Source: Algoriphagus machipongonensis
Lineage (GTDB): Bacteria; Bacteroidota; Bacteroidia; Cytophagales; Cyclobacteriaceae
Length of the DNA: 64,000 nucleotides
Direction of reading: 5' to 3'
Assembly (NCBI RefSeq): GCF_000166275.1
Contig: NZ_CM001023.1
Location: forward strand, 2,359,001 to 2,423,000
The number at the start of each line of letters is the position of its first letter. Position 1 is the stretch's first letter. A model generated the notes under the pieces. The model saw only the letters and a list, made by a program, of their open reading frames with translations. It had not been told where the DNA came from and made no database searches. This document shows, in pieces, positions 55,501-62,160 of the stretch. The position numbers and the translations under genes were made by a program.

Positions 55501-56831
55501 TGGCAGACGAAGGTCAAAGTAAAGAAGTCGGTATGTTGGATCCTGAATTGACCTTTGAGGCCACAGGATTTAAAGGAACAGATACTGAGGCTATTTTGAC
55601 AGGTATGTTGTCAAGAGAATCTGGAGAAGAAGTTGGAAGCTATGCAATCAATCAAGGTAGCCTAAGTGCAGGAATGAATTATGACATTGACTTCACTGGG
55701 GCAGACTTTATGATTACAGAGGAGCCAAATGTTGATACTGATGGTGATGGTGTTCCTGATAAAGTAGAAGAAGAACAAGGTACAGACCCTACAGATCCTA
55801 TGGATTATCTGGATGAAGATGTAGATGATGTACCGGATTATGTAGAGGAGCAACAGGGCACAGATCCGACAAATCCAGGAGATTATCTGGATTCAGACGG
55901 AGATGATGTTCCTGATTATGTGGAAGAGCAAATGGGAACAGATCCAAATAATGCCGAGGACTTCCCAGATATGGATGAAGATGGTATACCAGATTATGTG
56001 ACCGAAAGATCTATTACTGAGTTTGTCGCTCAAAGTATGGAAGTGATTTGGGGTACCATGGAAGAAGACTTGAAGGTTCCAACCGAAGTTGTGTTGATCA
56101 CATCTCAAGGAGAATTCATCAATCTTCCTGTGACTTGGGATCTGACAGGATATGAGCCTATGAGTTCTGGAAGTTCAGATTTTAATGGATCAGTAGATAT
56201 TCCATCAGGCATCTTTAATCCTTCTGACTTAACACCAGTCTTGACGATTACAGTTCTTGATAAGCCAGCGCCATTAGATGTTTCATTAAGTGAGAATAGC
56301 TTCATTGGAATACCAGATCAATTCTTCCAAGAAATTGGAGCCTTTACTGTTCTGGATCCTTCCGATGATGTTCATACCCTGACGCTTCCAGAAGGAGTAC
56401 AGGACAATGAGTTCTTCGAGGTGATCGATGGAATATTATTCTGGAGCAGTGCAGAGCAGGCACAGGGAAGAACGGACTTCACGATCCTATTGAGAGTAGA
56501 AGACCGAGGGGGCAATGTGATTCAGAAGTCCTTTACCATTACCAGACTAAGGACTCCATTGGATCAACTGGAATTGACCAATACCTTCACACCTAACAAT
56601 GACGGGGTGAACGATACCTGGGGAGTTCCGGCCTTGAGATATTATCAGGGAGTAAGAATTTCCATCATGGAAGTTGGAGGCAACAGAGTATTCTACACTG
56701 AGAATCCGGACATGCGTTGGGATGGTACATTTGATGGTAAGGATATGCCGGTCGGTGCTTACTTCTGGATCATCGAAGTGGAAGAAACCGGAGAGGTAAG
56801 AAGAGGGGTATTGAACCTTTTGAGACAATAA
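46554..56831 (+). CDS. Giant modular T9SS type-B surface protein (3425 aa)
   Basis: A signal peptide (near SQA-QTT) leads a secreted, probably surface-displayed adhesin. In order, approximate residues: unknown and Ig-like domains with TDAPAVNSI-type repeats (~185-780); a cadherin/VCBS-like region (~828-960); three Calx-beta repeats each ending in NDDQA or NDD (~1435-1781); Ig-like PSTPDLA repeats (~1783-1884 and ~2093-2193); an HYR-like part (~2226-2359). Then come six tandem 79-residue MBG domains (2363-2836), two 71-residue YDGTEKS repeats (2837-2978), a seventh MBG copy (2979-3057) and thrombospondin-3-like calcium repeats with DxDGDxVPDYVEEQxGTDP (~3060-3149). The C-terminus NTFTPNNDGVNDTWGVP is the type-B sorting domain (~3340-3425). 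An SprF-like gene follows. Confidence 0.93.
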   Translation: MLIPAIMKTFPSRFFLFIPILFLWTSIFSQAQTTVNFNDYDINETFPGLSHIEGELEFEVVLGPGGVCTNCIGVDIDEGKDGTTGLDDANLEEFGIVSWKISKADNSSFQFLSFWIQHRGLGSTSGTIKAFKGGVQVGSTVNINFDSQTAGLKSFASNPDFYDVDEVLIEASDFYVILDDVTYGAPFVVGDADPAEVTGINLVGAPLTTATSVDYTVTFSKNAKNVTSDDFELTTVGTIGTIGAVTGSGDTYNVNITGINGEGTIRLDLKAGTDITNDDDVDGTAAYTSGQLHYVGECFVETFETETNEATTFSGNGLNFTLGTGLQIAIRSGFGAGPSNGYIANNFTAGSFSVSSATEFTMKTIDLFLSDQTNGNNPTATGTLVIVGKKGGVDQFTITKSSGFPTTAAVNNGYFTIDFATDGAANYRDTNVDELVFTISGGFTELAIDNMNFCEAAPDVDTDAPAVNSILKVGNPISTSTAVDFQVTFDENANNVTTDDFELIKTGTATGAITGISGSGSAYTLNVTGISGEGAIQVKLLPGTDIADDLGNTPPFEYVNGELHLVGACYIENFETFLDGVTAFTSNGVDFTLGGNWAVNIRNGYGINSSDNYIENTGAGTYTIDNSEPVRYNQIAFFLSSEVGSNINPTNDGTLTIRGVRNGATEYTITKSTAFPTDFSSNNGFFYIDFATEGGSDNSGTYVDGLEIEIGGSFVYLAVDNLQFCKDFEAPTGYSVTIDQDPITVANSSAISFTFSGAELDATYNYTFSTSGGATTVVGSGTIATATDQITGIDVSSLEVGTITLSVNLTDLSGNTGDPATDTSIKLFNNAPTANAPTAPVVNEDISVDLADDIHITDSDGDDQTVTFTITGGTLTIGTTDITFGGSGNGSASFTAAGTLAAINTALDAATFSPALNLSGAGVGSISFVSNDGAVDSNTASVTFDIEAINDAPEFTEIARRINYTEGGVPANFADGGGLPLIDVDNDNILEATIDNSQNSRLGDQFTVNAPGPYTVSTVGDVITLTGNGTVAQMISAIESIDYINTTDDPSDTPFGEKRVYIKVKDASNTWSNNLIMGIGIYAVNDDPTFTGLPTDISVQDGIASNIDLSAATFGDVDSGSGDVVLSFLASTGSLSATSGNGVVVSSLGPGTMSLTGTEGAIESFLNTPSNIKYINGVGSTGDNAATLSISGNDNGNTGTGGGISVIFGSINIDVVTIPTVTSVTVPSNATYIAGQNLDFTINFSESVIVNTAAGTPELSLTIGSTERQAVFQSGSGSGALLFRYTVQPGELDNDGIAVGTLSANGGTLEGAVGNNANLTLNSVGSTTAVLVDAVAPSGYSVSIDQDPITPSNSSNVSFTFAAAESGSTYNYTFASSGGGTPVTGSGTIVTPFDQITGIDLSGLGDGTITLAASLEDEYGNEGSAATDTKIKTSNINFSVDDPIITEGNSGSSNLTFTVSLSQLAPPGGATVDYATSNGTATAGSDYTAASGTVFFATGESSKTVNISISGDETVELDETFTITLSNPTGTGVVIGDASGIGTITNDDQATVTIADVSVDENSGTAIITVIVDKAVDGGFDVDVSTADGTATTADADYTAVASQTLTFAGTAGESETFSIPLGSDTKVELDETVSISMGGLSPVIVDAADIDIADDAILTINNDDQATISIADVSGNEDDGAITVTATLDLAVQGGFTVNVSSLDGTAIAGVDYTSVLGSLIFAGTAGETQSFNVTPIADGVVEADETVLISMSGLSPTFVSASDIDITEEATVTILNDDVDAPSTPDLAASSDSGISDTDNITNDLTPTFTGTALANSTVNLSSDLDGYLGSAAVDGLGNWSFTAAVNVSTGIHSITATATDPKDNDSPPSGALSVTIDTTSPTGYELKPIGLNGQPAINTMNENDVTVNVQRLPESVLTAHYVFTSDGGGTPVQDTRSTAPFGLEISFIGNDVSGLGDGLVTLTFYMTDRAGNPGPSLSVNALKDTSVPSGYSVGWDDLIINASEASNTSFTIFNGEVGATAEYSIASSGDGYTALITGSIVLGNTVESIQTDVSSLADGTLLVEVSLTDAANNPGSPVSDNSAILDRTPPSAPSTPDLATSSDSGISDSDNITNDLTPTFNGTALANRTVTVISDVDGVLGTTSADGSGNWSFTAGSNVSIGVHLITVTQSDLAGNNSPASSGLMVTFDTQAPAPILINGLALQLDNNGLSPTITPGDLLAVPISDDYSASGDILLSLDKTSFDCSNVGSNSVTVTATDEAGNSGSEDTNVLVQDVIAPAIQAKSSVTLNVDAFGTVELTVGMVDEGSTDNCGIQSQVFSKSIFDRNDEGLNNITYTVTDVNGNDAQVNIEVTIVVVPKVLNIVTDPGQSKVYGETDPVFTYTATGFEGGDDETILTGALSRAAGENVGSYAINQGTLDAGPNYTINFTPVDFEITPATLDVTADAGQTKVYGDADPVFTYQVTGYQNGDDSGTLSGALTRDAGENVGTYPIIQGTLDAGPNYTINYTSADFEITPAILDVTANVGQSKVYGEADPVFTYMASGFKNGDTDALISGTLIRVAGEDVGMYAIQPGTIEAGSNYTINFTSADFEITPANLDITADAGQSKVYGNADPVFTYQVSGYQNGDDASILTGALARAAGEDVGSYAINLGTLSAGANYTITYTGTNFTITPRTLSITANPNQAKVYGSADPVFAYTASNFGNGDNMSILTGALSRVPGENVGMYAITLGTLDAGANYTINFISADFEIAEKVLNVTADPGQGKVFGTADPVLTYQVTGFENGDDASILTGALARAVGENVGSYAINLGSLDAGANYAINYTGANFLITKATITGITFADGTFVYDGTEKSLTISGTLPAGTSVAYTNNGRTDVGTQEVTATITGSNYNTLLLNADLTITPAAIGDVTLEDGSFVYDGTEKSLMISGTLPDGASVAYTNNARTNVGTQEVLATISGSNFNEVILTADLSITPATLMVMADEGQSKEVGMLDPELTFEATGFKGTDTEAILTGMLSRESGEEVGSYAINQGSLSAGMNYDIDFTGADFMITEEPNVDTDGDGVPDKVEEEQGTDPTDPMDYLDEDVDDVPDYVEEQQGTDPTNPGDYLDSDGDDVPDYVEEQMGTDPNNAEDFPDMDEDGIPDYVTERSITEFVAQSMEVIWGTMEEDLKVPTEVVLITSQGEFINLPVTWDLTGYEPMSSGSSDFNGSVDIPSGIFNPSDLTPVLTITVLDKPAPLDVSLSENSFIGIPDQFFQEIGAFTVLDPSDDVHTLTLPEGVQDNEFFEVIDGILFWSSAEQAQGRTDFTILLRVEDRGGNVIQKSFTITRLRTPLDQLELTNTFTPNNDGVNDTWGVPALRYYQGVRISIMEVGGNRVFYTENPDMRWDGTFDGKDMPVGAYFWIIEVEETGEVRRGVLNLLRQ
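53640..55061 (+). repeat. Six tandem 237-bp MBG repeats
   Basis: Each unit encodes exactly 79 residues with the pattern xLxVTADxGQxKVYGxADPVFTY, then NGDDxxILTGAL, AGENVGSYAI and ANYTINxTxADFEI. Units start at 53640, 53877, 54114, 54351, 54588 and 54825. A divergent seventh unit lies at 55488-55724, after two 213-bp YDGTEKS units (55062-55274 and 55275-55487). Confidence 0.95.
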
Positions 56832-56903
56832 TAGAAGACTGAATCTGGAGATTCTGGAATGACAAGTTCAGAATCTCCAATTTTTAAACATTCCAATTTT
56901 GAA

Positions 56904-57866
56904 ATGAAAAAGAACATCAGAAATATCGCAGTAGTTTTTTTAGTCCTTAGCTCAGTATTTGCAGCAAAGGCTCAGTCGAGAAAATATATTTCCAATTTCA
57001 GTCACTTCCAGAGTTATTATAATCCTGCTCTGACAGGATATGAGGGGAGTGCGATCAGGGGATTTGTAAGGAACCAATGGTCTGGCTTTGAAGGAGCACC
57101 GAAAACCTATTTTATCAGTGCAGAATTGGATTTTGGAGAAATGTCAGGCCAGGAAGACCCAGCGTTGATGGGTAAGAATGCAGTTTCTGCAAACATGCTT
57201 TATGATACCTATGGAGCTTTTCGAGAGACGGAATTATTATTGGGTTATGCCTCCAGGGTAAGACTTACAGAGAAGCATAACCTACGTTTAGGAGTTGGGT
57301 TAAATTATCAGAACATTAGACTTGATGGAAATGCATTGACCACCGAGGAACAAAATGATCCAACCTTGGGACAGTACATAGGTCAGTTCTCAAATATGAC
57401 CGTTGTAGATTTTAATTTGGGGATTGCACTGACTCATGCCAAATATTATGTTTCCTATGGCATGCATCGTGTAGCTGGAGGAAAAATCACTTCAGGGGAT
57501 GAGTTTATGGACGGATATCCTGCAGCCATTATGGTTCAGGCAGGTTTCCGTGAGGCTTTAGGCGAAAACTTAGCAGTAATTGTAAATGGCTTTTACCGAA
57601 GTCAAAAAGATCTAAAAGACAATCTGGAATTCAATGTGAAGGCATTGCTCATGGACCGGGTATGGGTTGGAGTAGGTAACCGAATCAACTATGCCACCAA
57701 TGCCCAATTAGGAATATTGACGAAGCGATTAAGGATCGGATACCTCTATGAGTTCTCAACCGGTGGGGGATACAACCTTCCTGGAAACACCCATGAGTTC
57801 ACTGCAGTTTTTAACTTATTCAGAGACAACACCCGAAGAACTGACAATGAAGTGCTGATTTGGTAA
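56904..57866 (+). CDS. PorP/SprF-family type IX secretion outer-membrane protein
   Basis: I start at the ATG at 56904, where MKKNIRNIAVVFLVLSSVFAAKAQ is a signal peptide; the upstream frame adds only 15 residues. The mature protein has the PorP/SprF pattern FSHFQSYYNPALTGYEGSAIRGFVRNQWSGFEGAPKTY, then beta-barrel strands (LLLGYASRVRL, GVGLNYQN, LNFGIALTHAKYYVSYGMH) and a terminal NLFRDN. Such proteins anchor or pass type-B T9SS cargo. It follows the giant cargo by 72 nt, as SprF follows SprB. Confidence 0.9.
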   Translation: MKKNIRNIAVVFLVLSSVFAAKAQSRKYISNFSHFQSYYNPALTGYEGSAIRGFVRNQWSGFEGAPKTYFISAELDFGEMSGQEDPALMGKNAVSANMLYDTYGAFRETELLLGYASRVRLTEKHNLRLGVGLNYQNIRLDGNALTTEEQNDPTLGQYIGQFSNMTVVDFNLGIALTHAKYYVSYGMHRVAGGKITSGDEFMDGYPAAIMVQAGFREALGENLAVIVNGFYRSQKDLKDNLEFNVKALLMDRVWVGVGNRINYATNAQLGILTKRLRIGYLYEFSTGGGYNLPGNTHEFTAVFNLFRDNTRRTDNEVLIW

Positions 57867-57890
57867 TATTCAGAATCCCTTTAGAAAAAA

Positions 57891-57930
57891 AATCCCCCAA
57901 TTAGTATCGAACTTATTGGGGGATTTTTTT
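57891..57930. terminator. Bidirectional terminator after the SprF-like gene
   Basis: The stem AATCCCCCAAT / ATTGGGGGATT is flanked by an A-run and a seven-T run, between convergent genes. Confidence 0.85.
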
Positions 57931-57937
57931 GATCAAG

Positions 57938-58693
57938 TTATTTTTTGACTACCTCAAAGGACTTTTTAGGATTGTATAAGTCATGATCTACTTGGCTTAT
58001 AGCTCCTTCGATTGCCCCTCTTTCTGATCTTTGCCAAATCAACCAGCCTTTATTATCCCATATCTTTGGGACTTTTGGAGTTTCCACTCCATACTCAGCT
58101 ATCCATAATTGATATTCTTCAAATTTCGTTGAAGTAAGGTACTTATCTCCAAAGGTGTGATTAGTGTAAATAACTGGTTTAACACCCAGCTTTTGCTCTA
58201 CGTAGTTTAGCCATTTTAGAACCTCCTCCTGGAATTTTTTAGGGTCTACTGTCCCTTTTATACCACCTTTTTCCAAATCTAAGACTGGCGGCATATCACC
58301 TATACCATAATCAATAGTATTAGTAAAAAATTCTGCCTGTTTTATTGGATCAGAATCAGTGGTGTAAAAATGATAGGATCCGTGTGCTAAGTCATATTCA
58401 TGAGCACCTACTTTATTTTTAGCATATTTTGGGTCTGTAAAAGTTGCCCCTTCAGTTGCTTTGTCATACACAAAAATTATGTTGGCATCTTTTATTTCCT
58501 GCCAATTGACATCCCCTTGGAAATGAGATACGTCTATTCCTAAAATAGTTTTAGGAGCTTTAGCTTTCGGAGCCTCAGTAACCGCATTTGGTTCAGGTTT
58601 AGTGATAGTATCTTCCGATTCGGATTTCTCGCTACAGGAAAAAATTATACATGAGATTACCATGCAAAAAATAGGGTTTGGTAACTTTTTCAT
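57938..58693 (-). CDS. GH25-family lysozyme, lipoprotein
   Basis: The signal peptide has a lipobox at Cys20 (IIFSC). After an acidic and Pro/Ala-rich linker, the GH25 muramidase domain starts with LGIDVSHFQGDVNWQEIK near residue 51. The catalytic Asp and Glu appear in VSHFQGD and PPVLDLEKGG near 137-146, and WIAEYGVETPKVP, IWQRSERGAIEGAISQVDHDLYN complete the fold. It should cleave peptidoglycan in the envelope. It overlaps the upstream membrane-protein gene by 4 nt (ATGA), so the two act together. Confidence 0.93.
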   Translation of the reverse strand: MKKLPNPIFCMVISCIIFSCSEKSESEDTITKPEPNAVTEAPKAKAPKTILGIDVSHFQGDVNWQEIKDANIIFVYDKATEGATFTDPKYAKNKVGAHEYDLAHGSYHFYTTDSDPIKQAEFFTNTIDYGIGDMPPVLDLEKGGIKGTVDPKKFQEEVLKWLNYVEQKLGVKPVIYTNHTFGDKYLTSTKFEEYQLWIAEYGVETPKVPKIWDNKGWLIWQRSERGAIEGAISQVDHDLYNPKKSFEVVKK

Positions 58694-59586
58694 GATTTGG
58701 AAGTTTTGGAACTGCTTATACTTTTTATTTCTCCCAGCTTTTTATCTATTTCATCCAACGACTTAGAATAATTAAATAAGCGTTTTAGCGCCAAAGAGAT
58801 CAGGTACCAAAAGAGAACAGGTAATAAACCAAAAATGATAAGAACATTCGTAAGTAATGCGACTGCTAATTCTAGCCCATGATTCCCTGTAAATCTTAAT
58901 ATTACCAATAGGTCTTTGCCTAAAGTGCTAACCTCTTCTGAAAGTTTATCAGAGACTTTAATAACATCATCTTCTACCTTATTAAAGATTGAAAGTTTGC
59001 CTTTGTGTTTTGATTTCTGTATGGTTTCTAAGGAGTCTAAAGCTTCTTTGTTAATTACTTTTTTGGAATTTATAGAGTCTTTTGTCGCTTGAAGCTGAGA
59101 TTTCAATTCACTACCTAGGTCCATCTCCATTTGATGACAGATTCCTGACATAAATTGTGTGTAAATCCCCAGGCCAGGAGTAATCATAAGGGCTATAATT
59201 AATACTTTTTTGCAAATAGGTTTGGATTGACTGATAAACATTCCGATAAAGCACAACACCAAAATCACTTTAAACAGCCACCACTCACTTAACTTCAGGA
59301 TACCGAGCTGAAGTAGCATCAGTAAGTCTGCGAAGTTTAAATAGGAGAGAAGCTTATCAAAATCATTTTCGTAAGTATGGGCCCATGATTTTAAGAAAGG
59401 CACATTTTCAGCTAAGGGAATGGTCAGGGTTTCGATTTCCTCTAAAATTAGAATACTCTCCGTTATTTCTTTGGAAGCATTATCTTCGAAAGCGATAGAA
59501 GAATTGTAAAATGGGTTGAAAAAAGATAGAATAATTAGAAACCCAAAAATCAACAAGACTATATTATCCAGTTTAAAAACTTTCAT
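58690..59586 (-). CDS. Uncharacterised multi-spanning membrane protein with coiled coil, 298 aa
   Basis: Hydrophobic segments lie near residues 8-26, 92-118 (two close), 128-150 and 245-270. Between the third and the last is a Lys/Glu/Ser-rich helical region (~155-225, LQATKDSINSKKVINKEALDSLETI). I do not recognise a family. The 4-nt overlap with a GH25 lysozyme suggests that it regulates or scaffolds that enzyme, or acts in envelope remodelling or lysis. Confidence 0.7.
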   Translation of the reverse strand: MKVFKLDNIVLLIFGFLIILSFFNPFYNSSIAFEDNASKEITESILILEEIETLTIPLAENVPFLKSWAHTYENDFDKLLSYLNFADLLMLLQLGILKLSEWWLFKVILVLCFIGMFISQSKPICKKVLIIALMITPGLGIYTQFMSGICHQMEMDLGSELKSQLQATKDSINSKKVINKEALDSLETIQKSKHKGKLSIFNKVEDDVIKVSDKLSEEVSTLGKDLLVILRFTGNHGLELAVALLTNVLIIFGLLPVLFWYLISLALKRLFNYSKSLDEIDKKLGEIKSISSSKTSKS

Positions 59587-59710
59587 AATAATTAGTTTTA
59601 GATAAAAAGATAGAATGAAAAAAGAATTTATATAATTAATCTAATTTTAATTAGATAGAATAATTTAACGAATAAAAATCATATAAAAAACAGGGTGATT
59701 GGAAGCTTTA

Positions 59711-60328
59711 TTAAACCGATATTAATTTAAAATGATAGTTTGAACTCTCCTTTTTTTGAACTGTTATTTCTTTACTAAGTTGATAAAAAGCTTCAAGTAG
59801 ATATGCATTATCTACTTTACCTGCATCGATAGCTTTAAACCCTATTAATTCAATCAAACGTTTTACTCGAATTCTATCTAAATCTCCATTTCCACAGAAG
59901 TATGTCTCTTTTACTACTCCCAAAATATCAGAATTGGGATAGTCTAACCCTAGATTGTTGAAAGCTTTAAAAACCAAAGAATTAGATGCTGAGTTTTGAA
60001 TTTTCACTGTGTTGGATATGCTTTGATCGGAAGCCACATTACTGTTCGTACAATCAATGATTAACTTATTACTTAAGTCTACTTTTTCTAAATTTTCACA
60101 AACAGTATCTAATTGTTCATTTTCACAACAAATAAGAATTATGTCGGCTTGAATTATAGCAGATTCGAAGGGACATATTTTATCATAAAATCTGTTTAAT
60201 ATTTTCCATTCTGTTGCTTCTGTATTGAAGTCAGTTCTTACACCAAAAACAACTTGTAGTCCTGCATCTAAGTATTTTTTTCCAAGAGTTTTGGAGAGAT
60301 TTGTACCTCCTAAAATTCCTAATTTCAT
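59711..60328 (-). CDS. NAD(P)-binding F420-reductase-like oxidoreductase
   Basis: The 205-residue protein starts with MKLGILGGTNLSKTLGKKYLDAGLQV, a Rossmann nucleotide-binding start (GxxGxxG-like GGTNLSKTLG, so the third Gly is shifted), followed by VVFGVRTD. Middle segments IILICCENEQLDTVCENL, LIIDCTNSN and FKAFNNLGLDYP match the NADPH-dependent F420-reductase/pyrroline-5-carboxylate-like fold. Actual substrate is unknown. It has no operon partner and lies between the membrane-protein and ROK genes. Confidence 0.72.
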   Translation of the reverse strand: MKLGILGGTNLSKTLGKKYLDAGLQVVFGVRTDFNTEATEWKILNRFYDKICPFESAIIQADIILICCENEQLDTVCENLEKVDLSNKLIIDCTNSNVASDQSISNTVKIQNSASNSLVFKAFNNLGLDYPNSDILGVVKETYFCGNGDLDRIRVKRLIELIGFKAIDAGKVDNAYLLEAFYQLSKEITVQKKESSNYHFKLISV

Positions 60329-60568
60329 GATTGAATTGATTTGAAAGGGTGAAAATTAATTCTTAAATGAAAATTAAATTAGAGTGATAAAAGTAATTTT
60401 AAATAGGGTTACTCGGAAAGTAGCTTAATTATATTAAAAATCAAAACTTAATTTGGTTATTTTACTTTGTGTAAATATAAAACAAAAGAAAATATGTAAA
60501 GTCCAAAAAAAGGTGCTTAAAGTTGTTTCGTTAACTAATGCTTTCTAAGAAAAATGATTAGAAATAAA

Positions 60569-60596
60569 AAATCCCGGAAAAAGTTTTCCGGGATTT
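60569..60596 (-). terminator. Terminator of the ROK kinase gene
   Basis: The perfect inverted repeat AAATCCCGGAAA / TTTCCGGGATTT has a 4-nt loop and a minus-strand T-run and lies 22 nt after the stop at 60618. Confidence 0.85.
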
Positions 60597-60617
60597 CAAT
60601 ACTTTAGGTTTCAGGTT

Positions 60618-61277
60618 TTACTCATTCCAGTCATCTTCCCAAAGCCTAAAACCACCTTTAAAGGCATTTTGGTTGGTGCCTAATCGACATCCTTCGGGTA
60701 CATAGGAAAGGAGCTTTGAGTTACCTCCTCCTAATAGAATATCATCTGGTTGGAATACATGGGAGAATTTCTTGATACATCTTTTGACATGCTTTTCCCA
60801 TTTTTTTGCCCCCTTCCGTTGGAGGTAACTCTTTCCAACATATTTCTCAAAAGTTTTCTTTCGATAGGGAAGGTGACCTGCTTCTAGAGGTACAATCGTT
60901 TTATTGATTACCATGGCTGTTCCTAAGCCAGTTCCAAAGCCTAAAAACAGCATCTTTTTGTATTCGTATCCTCCTAATGCTTGCATGGCAGCATCATTGA
61001 TTATTTTAACCGGGCATCCAAAAGCTTTTTCAAAATCAAAGGTTTCCCAACCTACCCCTAAATTGATAGGCTCAGTAAGGATTTTATTATTTTTTACCAC
61101 ACCTGGAAATCCAATGGAAACTACATCGTATTTCCAATCGGATGCATGCTTTTTGATCATAGGAAGCATTTCCTCAGGTGAAAAAGTACTGCCAGATGGT
61201 ATTTTAATGCGTTCAGGCTGCCCAGTTGCTAAGATTTTGATATTTGAGCCCCCGATATCTACTACTAATATTTTCAT
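60618..61277 (-). CDS. ppgK: Polyphosphate glucokinase-like ROK-family kinase
   Basis: The 219-residue protein has the phosphate-1 loop VDIGGSNIK at residues 6-14, SIGFPGVVKNN near 54-64, the sugar-site INDAAMQALGG near 93-103, GFGTGLGTAMV and LEAGHLPYRKK. C-terminal KSYLQRKGAKKWEKHVKRCIKKF and PDDILLGGGNSK are markers of polyphosphate glucokinases, which use polyphosphate instead of ATP for glucose-6-phosphate formation. It is slightly shorter than actinobacterial members (~250). It could also use ATP. It is monocistronic. Confidence 0.78.
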   Translation of the reverse strand: MKILVVDIGGSNIKILATGQPERIKIPSGSTFSPEEMLPMIKKHASDWKYDVVSIGFPGVVKNNKILTEPINLGVGWETFDFEKAFGCPVKIINDAAMQALGGYEYKKMLFLGFGTGLGTAMVINKTIVPLEAGHLPYRKKTFEKYVGKSYLQRKGAKKWEKHVKRCIKKFSHVFQPDDILLGGGNSKLLSYVPEGCRLGTNQNAFKGGFRLWEDDWNE

Positions 61278-61905
61278 TCTTTATTTTTTGCGCTCCTACA
61301 AATTTTGAACTCTTTTATTCATTCTTGTTTCCTGGAGTAAATATAAATGATTGGTTGTGAGAGTTTAATCAGTTTACAATTGAAATGTTATATGTTGGGT
61401 TTTGGATGAATAGCCAAATAAAGATAATCATAAATAATTTTTAAGCAGGCTTGTTGCCTTAAAAGTATAAGTACAATTTTTTTCTGAGTTTGAAAAAAAT
61501 GGAAAAACATTAATCGATTAATTGTTTTCAAGAATTCCTGAGTATCCTGATTTAAAAAGTCAACCATTTAAAAATGGAGCGTTTATTATTTCACTCCTTC
61601 TATGAATCTTGGAACATATCATAGAGTTCAAATTGCCATGGAATTTCAAACTTTTGGCTTAAAGCAAAGTTCTTATGATTGTTTTCATAGATAGGTTACC
61701 AGGGATTTTAGCGATTCTAATGGAATATTTTTCCCCAGATTGGTAAACTTATTCTTTAAAAAGAAATTCGTAGTTTTTCTTAAGAATTCAATTTAAGTAC
61801 TGATATACAGTATTTTACGTGTTGTTTATTCACTAGTTTGTGATTAGGCATAGCTTATGCACTTGATATAACATATTAATTAAATATTCACTTAAAAATA
61901 GAAAT
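61278..61905. other. Long intergenic region upstream of csbD
   Basis: This is 628 nt of AT-rich DNA. I see no convincing gene: the longest sense frame is ~30 codons starting MNLGTYHRVQIAMEF near 61600 and lacks family signals. Its right end holds the sigma-54-type promoter of csbD. No repeat or tRNA was found. Confidence 0.6.
61846..61861 (+). promoter_or_regulatory. Sigma-54-type promoter of csbD
   Basis: AGGCATA-GCTT-ATGCA has GG-N10-GC spacing and both core motifs. The GCATA and TATGC arms are also inverted repeats. The predicted transcript would start ~12 nt after the GC, about 30 nt before the csbD ATG. Confidence 0.55.
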
Positions 61906-62097
61906 ATGAGTTCGATTGAAGATAAATTGAAAGGAAATTGGAATGTTGTCAAAGGGAAATTGAAGCAGGAATATGCTGAGCTCAATGACGATGATTTAAA
62001 ATTCGAAGAAGGTCAAGAAGATGAGCTTATCGGTAGAATTCAGAAAAAAACTGGTAAGGCAAAAGAGGATGTAAAAAGTTTTATTGATAGCCTATAA
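61906..62097 (+). CDS. CsbD-family stress protein, 63 aa
   Basis: The pattern EDKLKGNWNVVKGKLKQEYAELNDDDLKFEEGQEDELIGRIQKKTGKAKEDVKSFI is the full CsbD-like domain, a small helical family induced in general stress. Function is not known. It is monocistronic, with a sigma-54-type element upstream, and shares its terminator with the convergent histone-like gene. Confidence 0.9.
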   Translation: MSSIEDKLKGNWNVVKGKLKQEYAELNDDDLKFEEGQEDELIGRIQKKTGKAKEDVKSFIDSL

Positions 62098-62122
62098 TTT
62101 AATAGCCCATCCATTAAAAAGT

Positions 62123-62160
62123 AAAAGCCCCGCACTTAATTAAGTGCGGGGCTTTTTTTT
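62123..62160. terminator. Bidirectional terminator, perfect 34-bp palindrome
   Basis: AAAAGCCCCGCACTTAA and its exact inverse meet without a spacer between csbD and the histone-like gene, with a T-run on each strand. In RNA, the innermost TTAATTAA residues form the loop. Confidence 0.9.

Noticed and set aside
53640..55724. Regular tandem repeats that could be a CRISPR array
   Set aside because: The period is 237 bp, in frame, and codes for MBG domains. There are no short repeats with unique spacers.
46670..56830. Minus-strand open frames across the giant adhesin
   Set aside because: They are shadow frames of the repetitive gene with no family signals.
61600..61692. Short ORF of ~30 codons upstream of csbD
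   Set aside because: It has no start context, no homology signal and overlaps another tiny frame, so it is probably chance.
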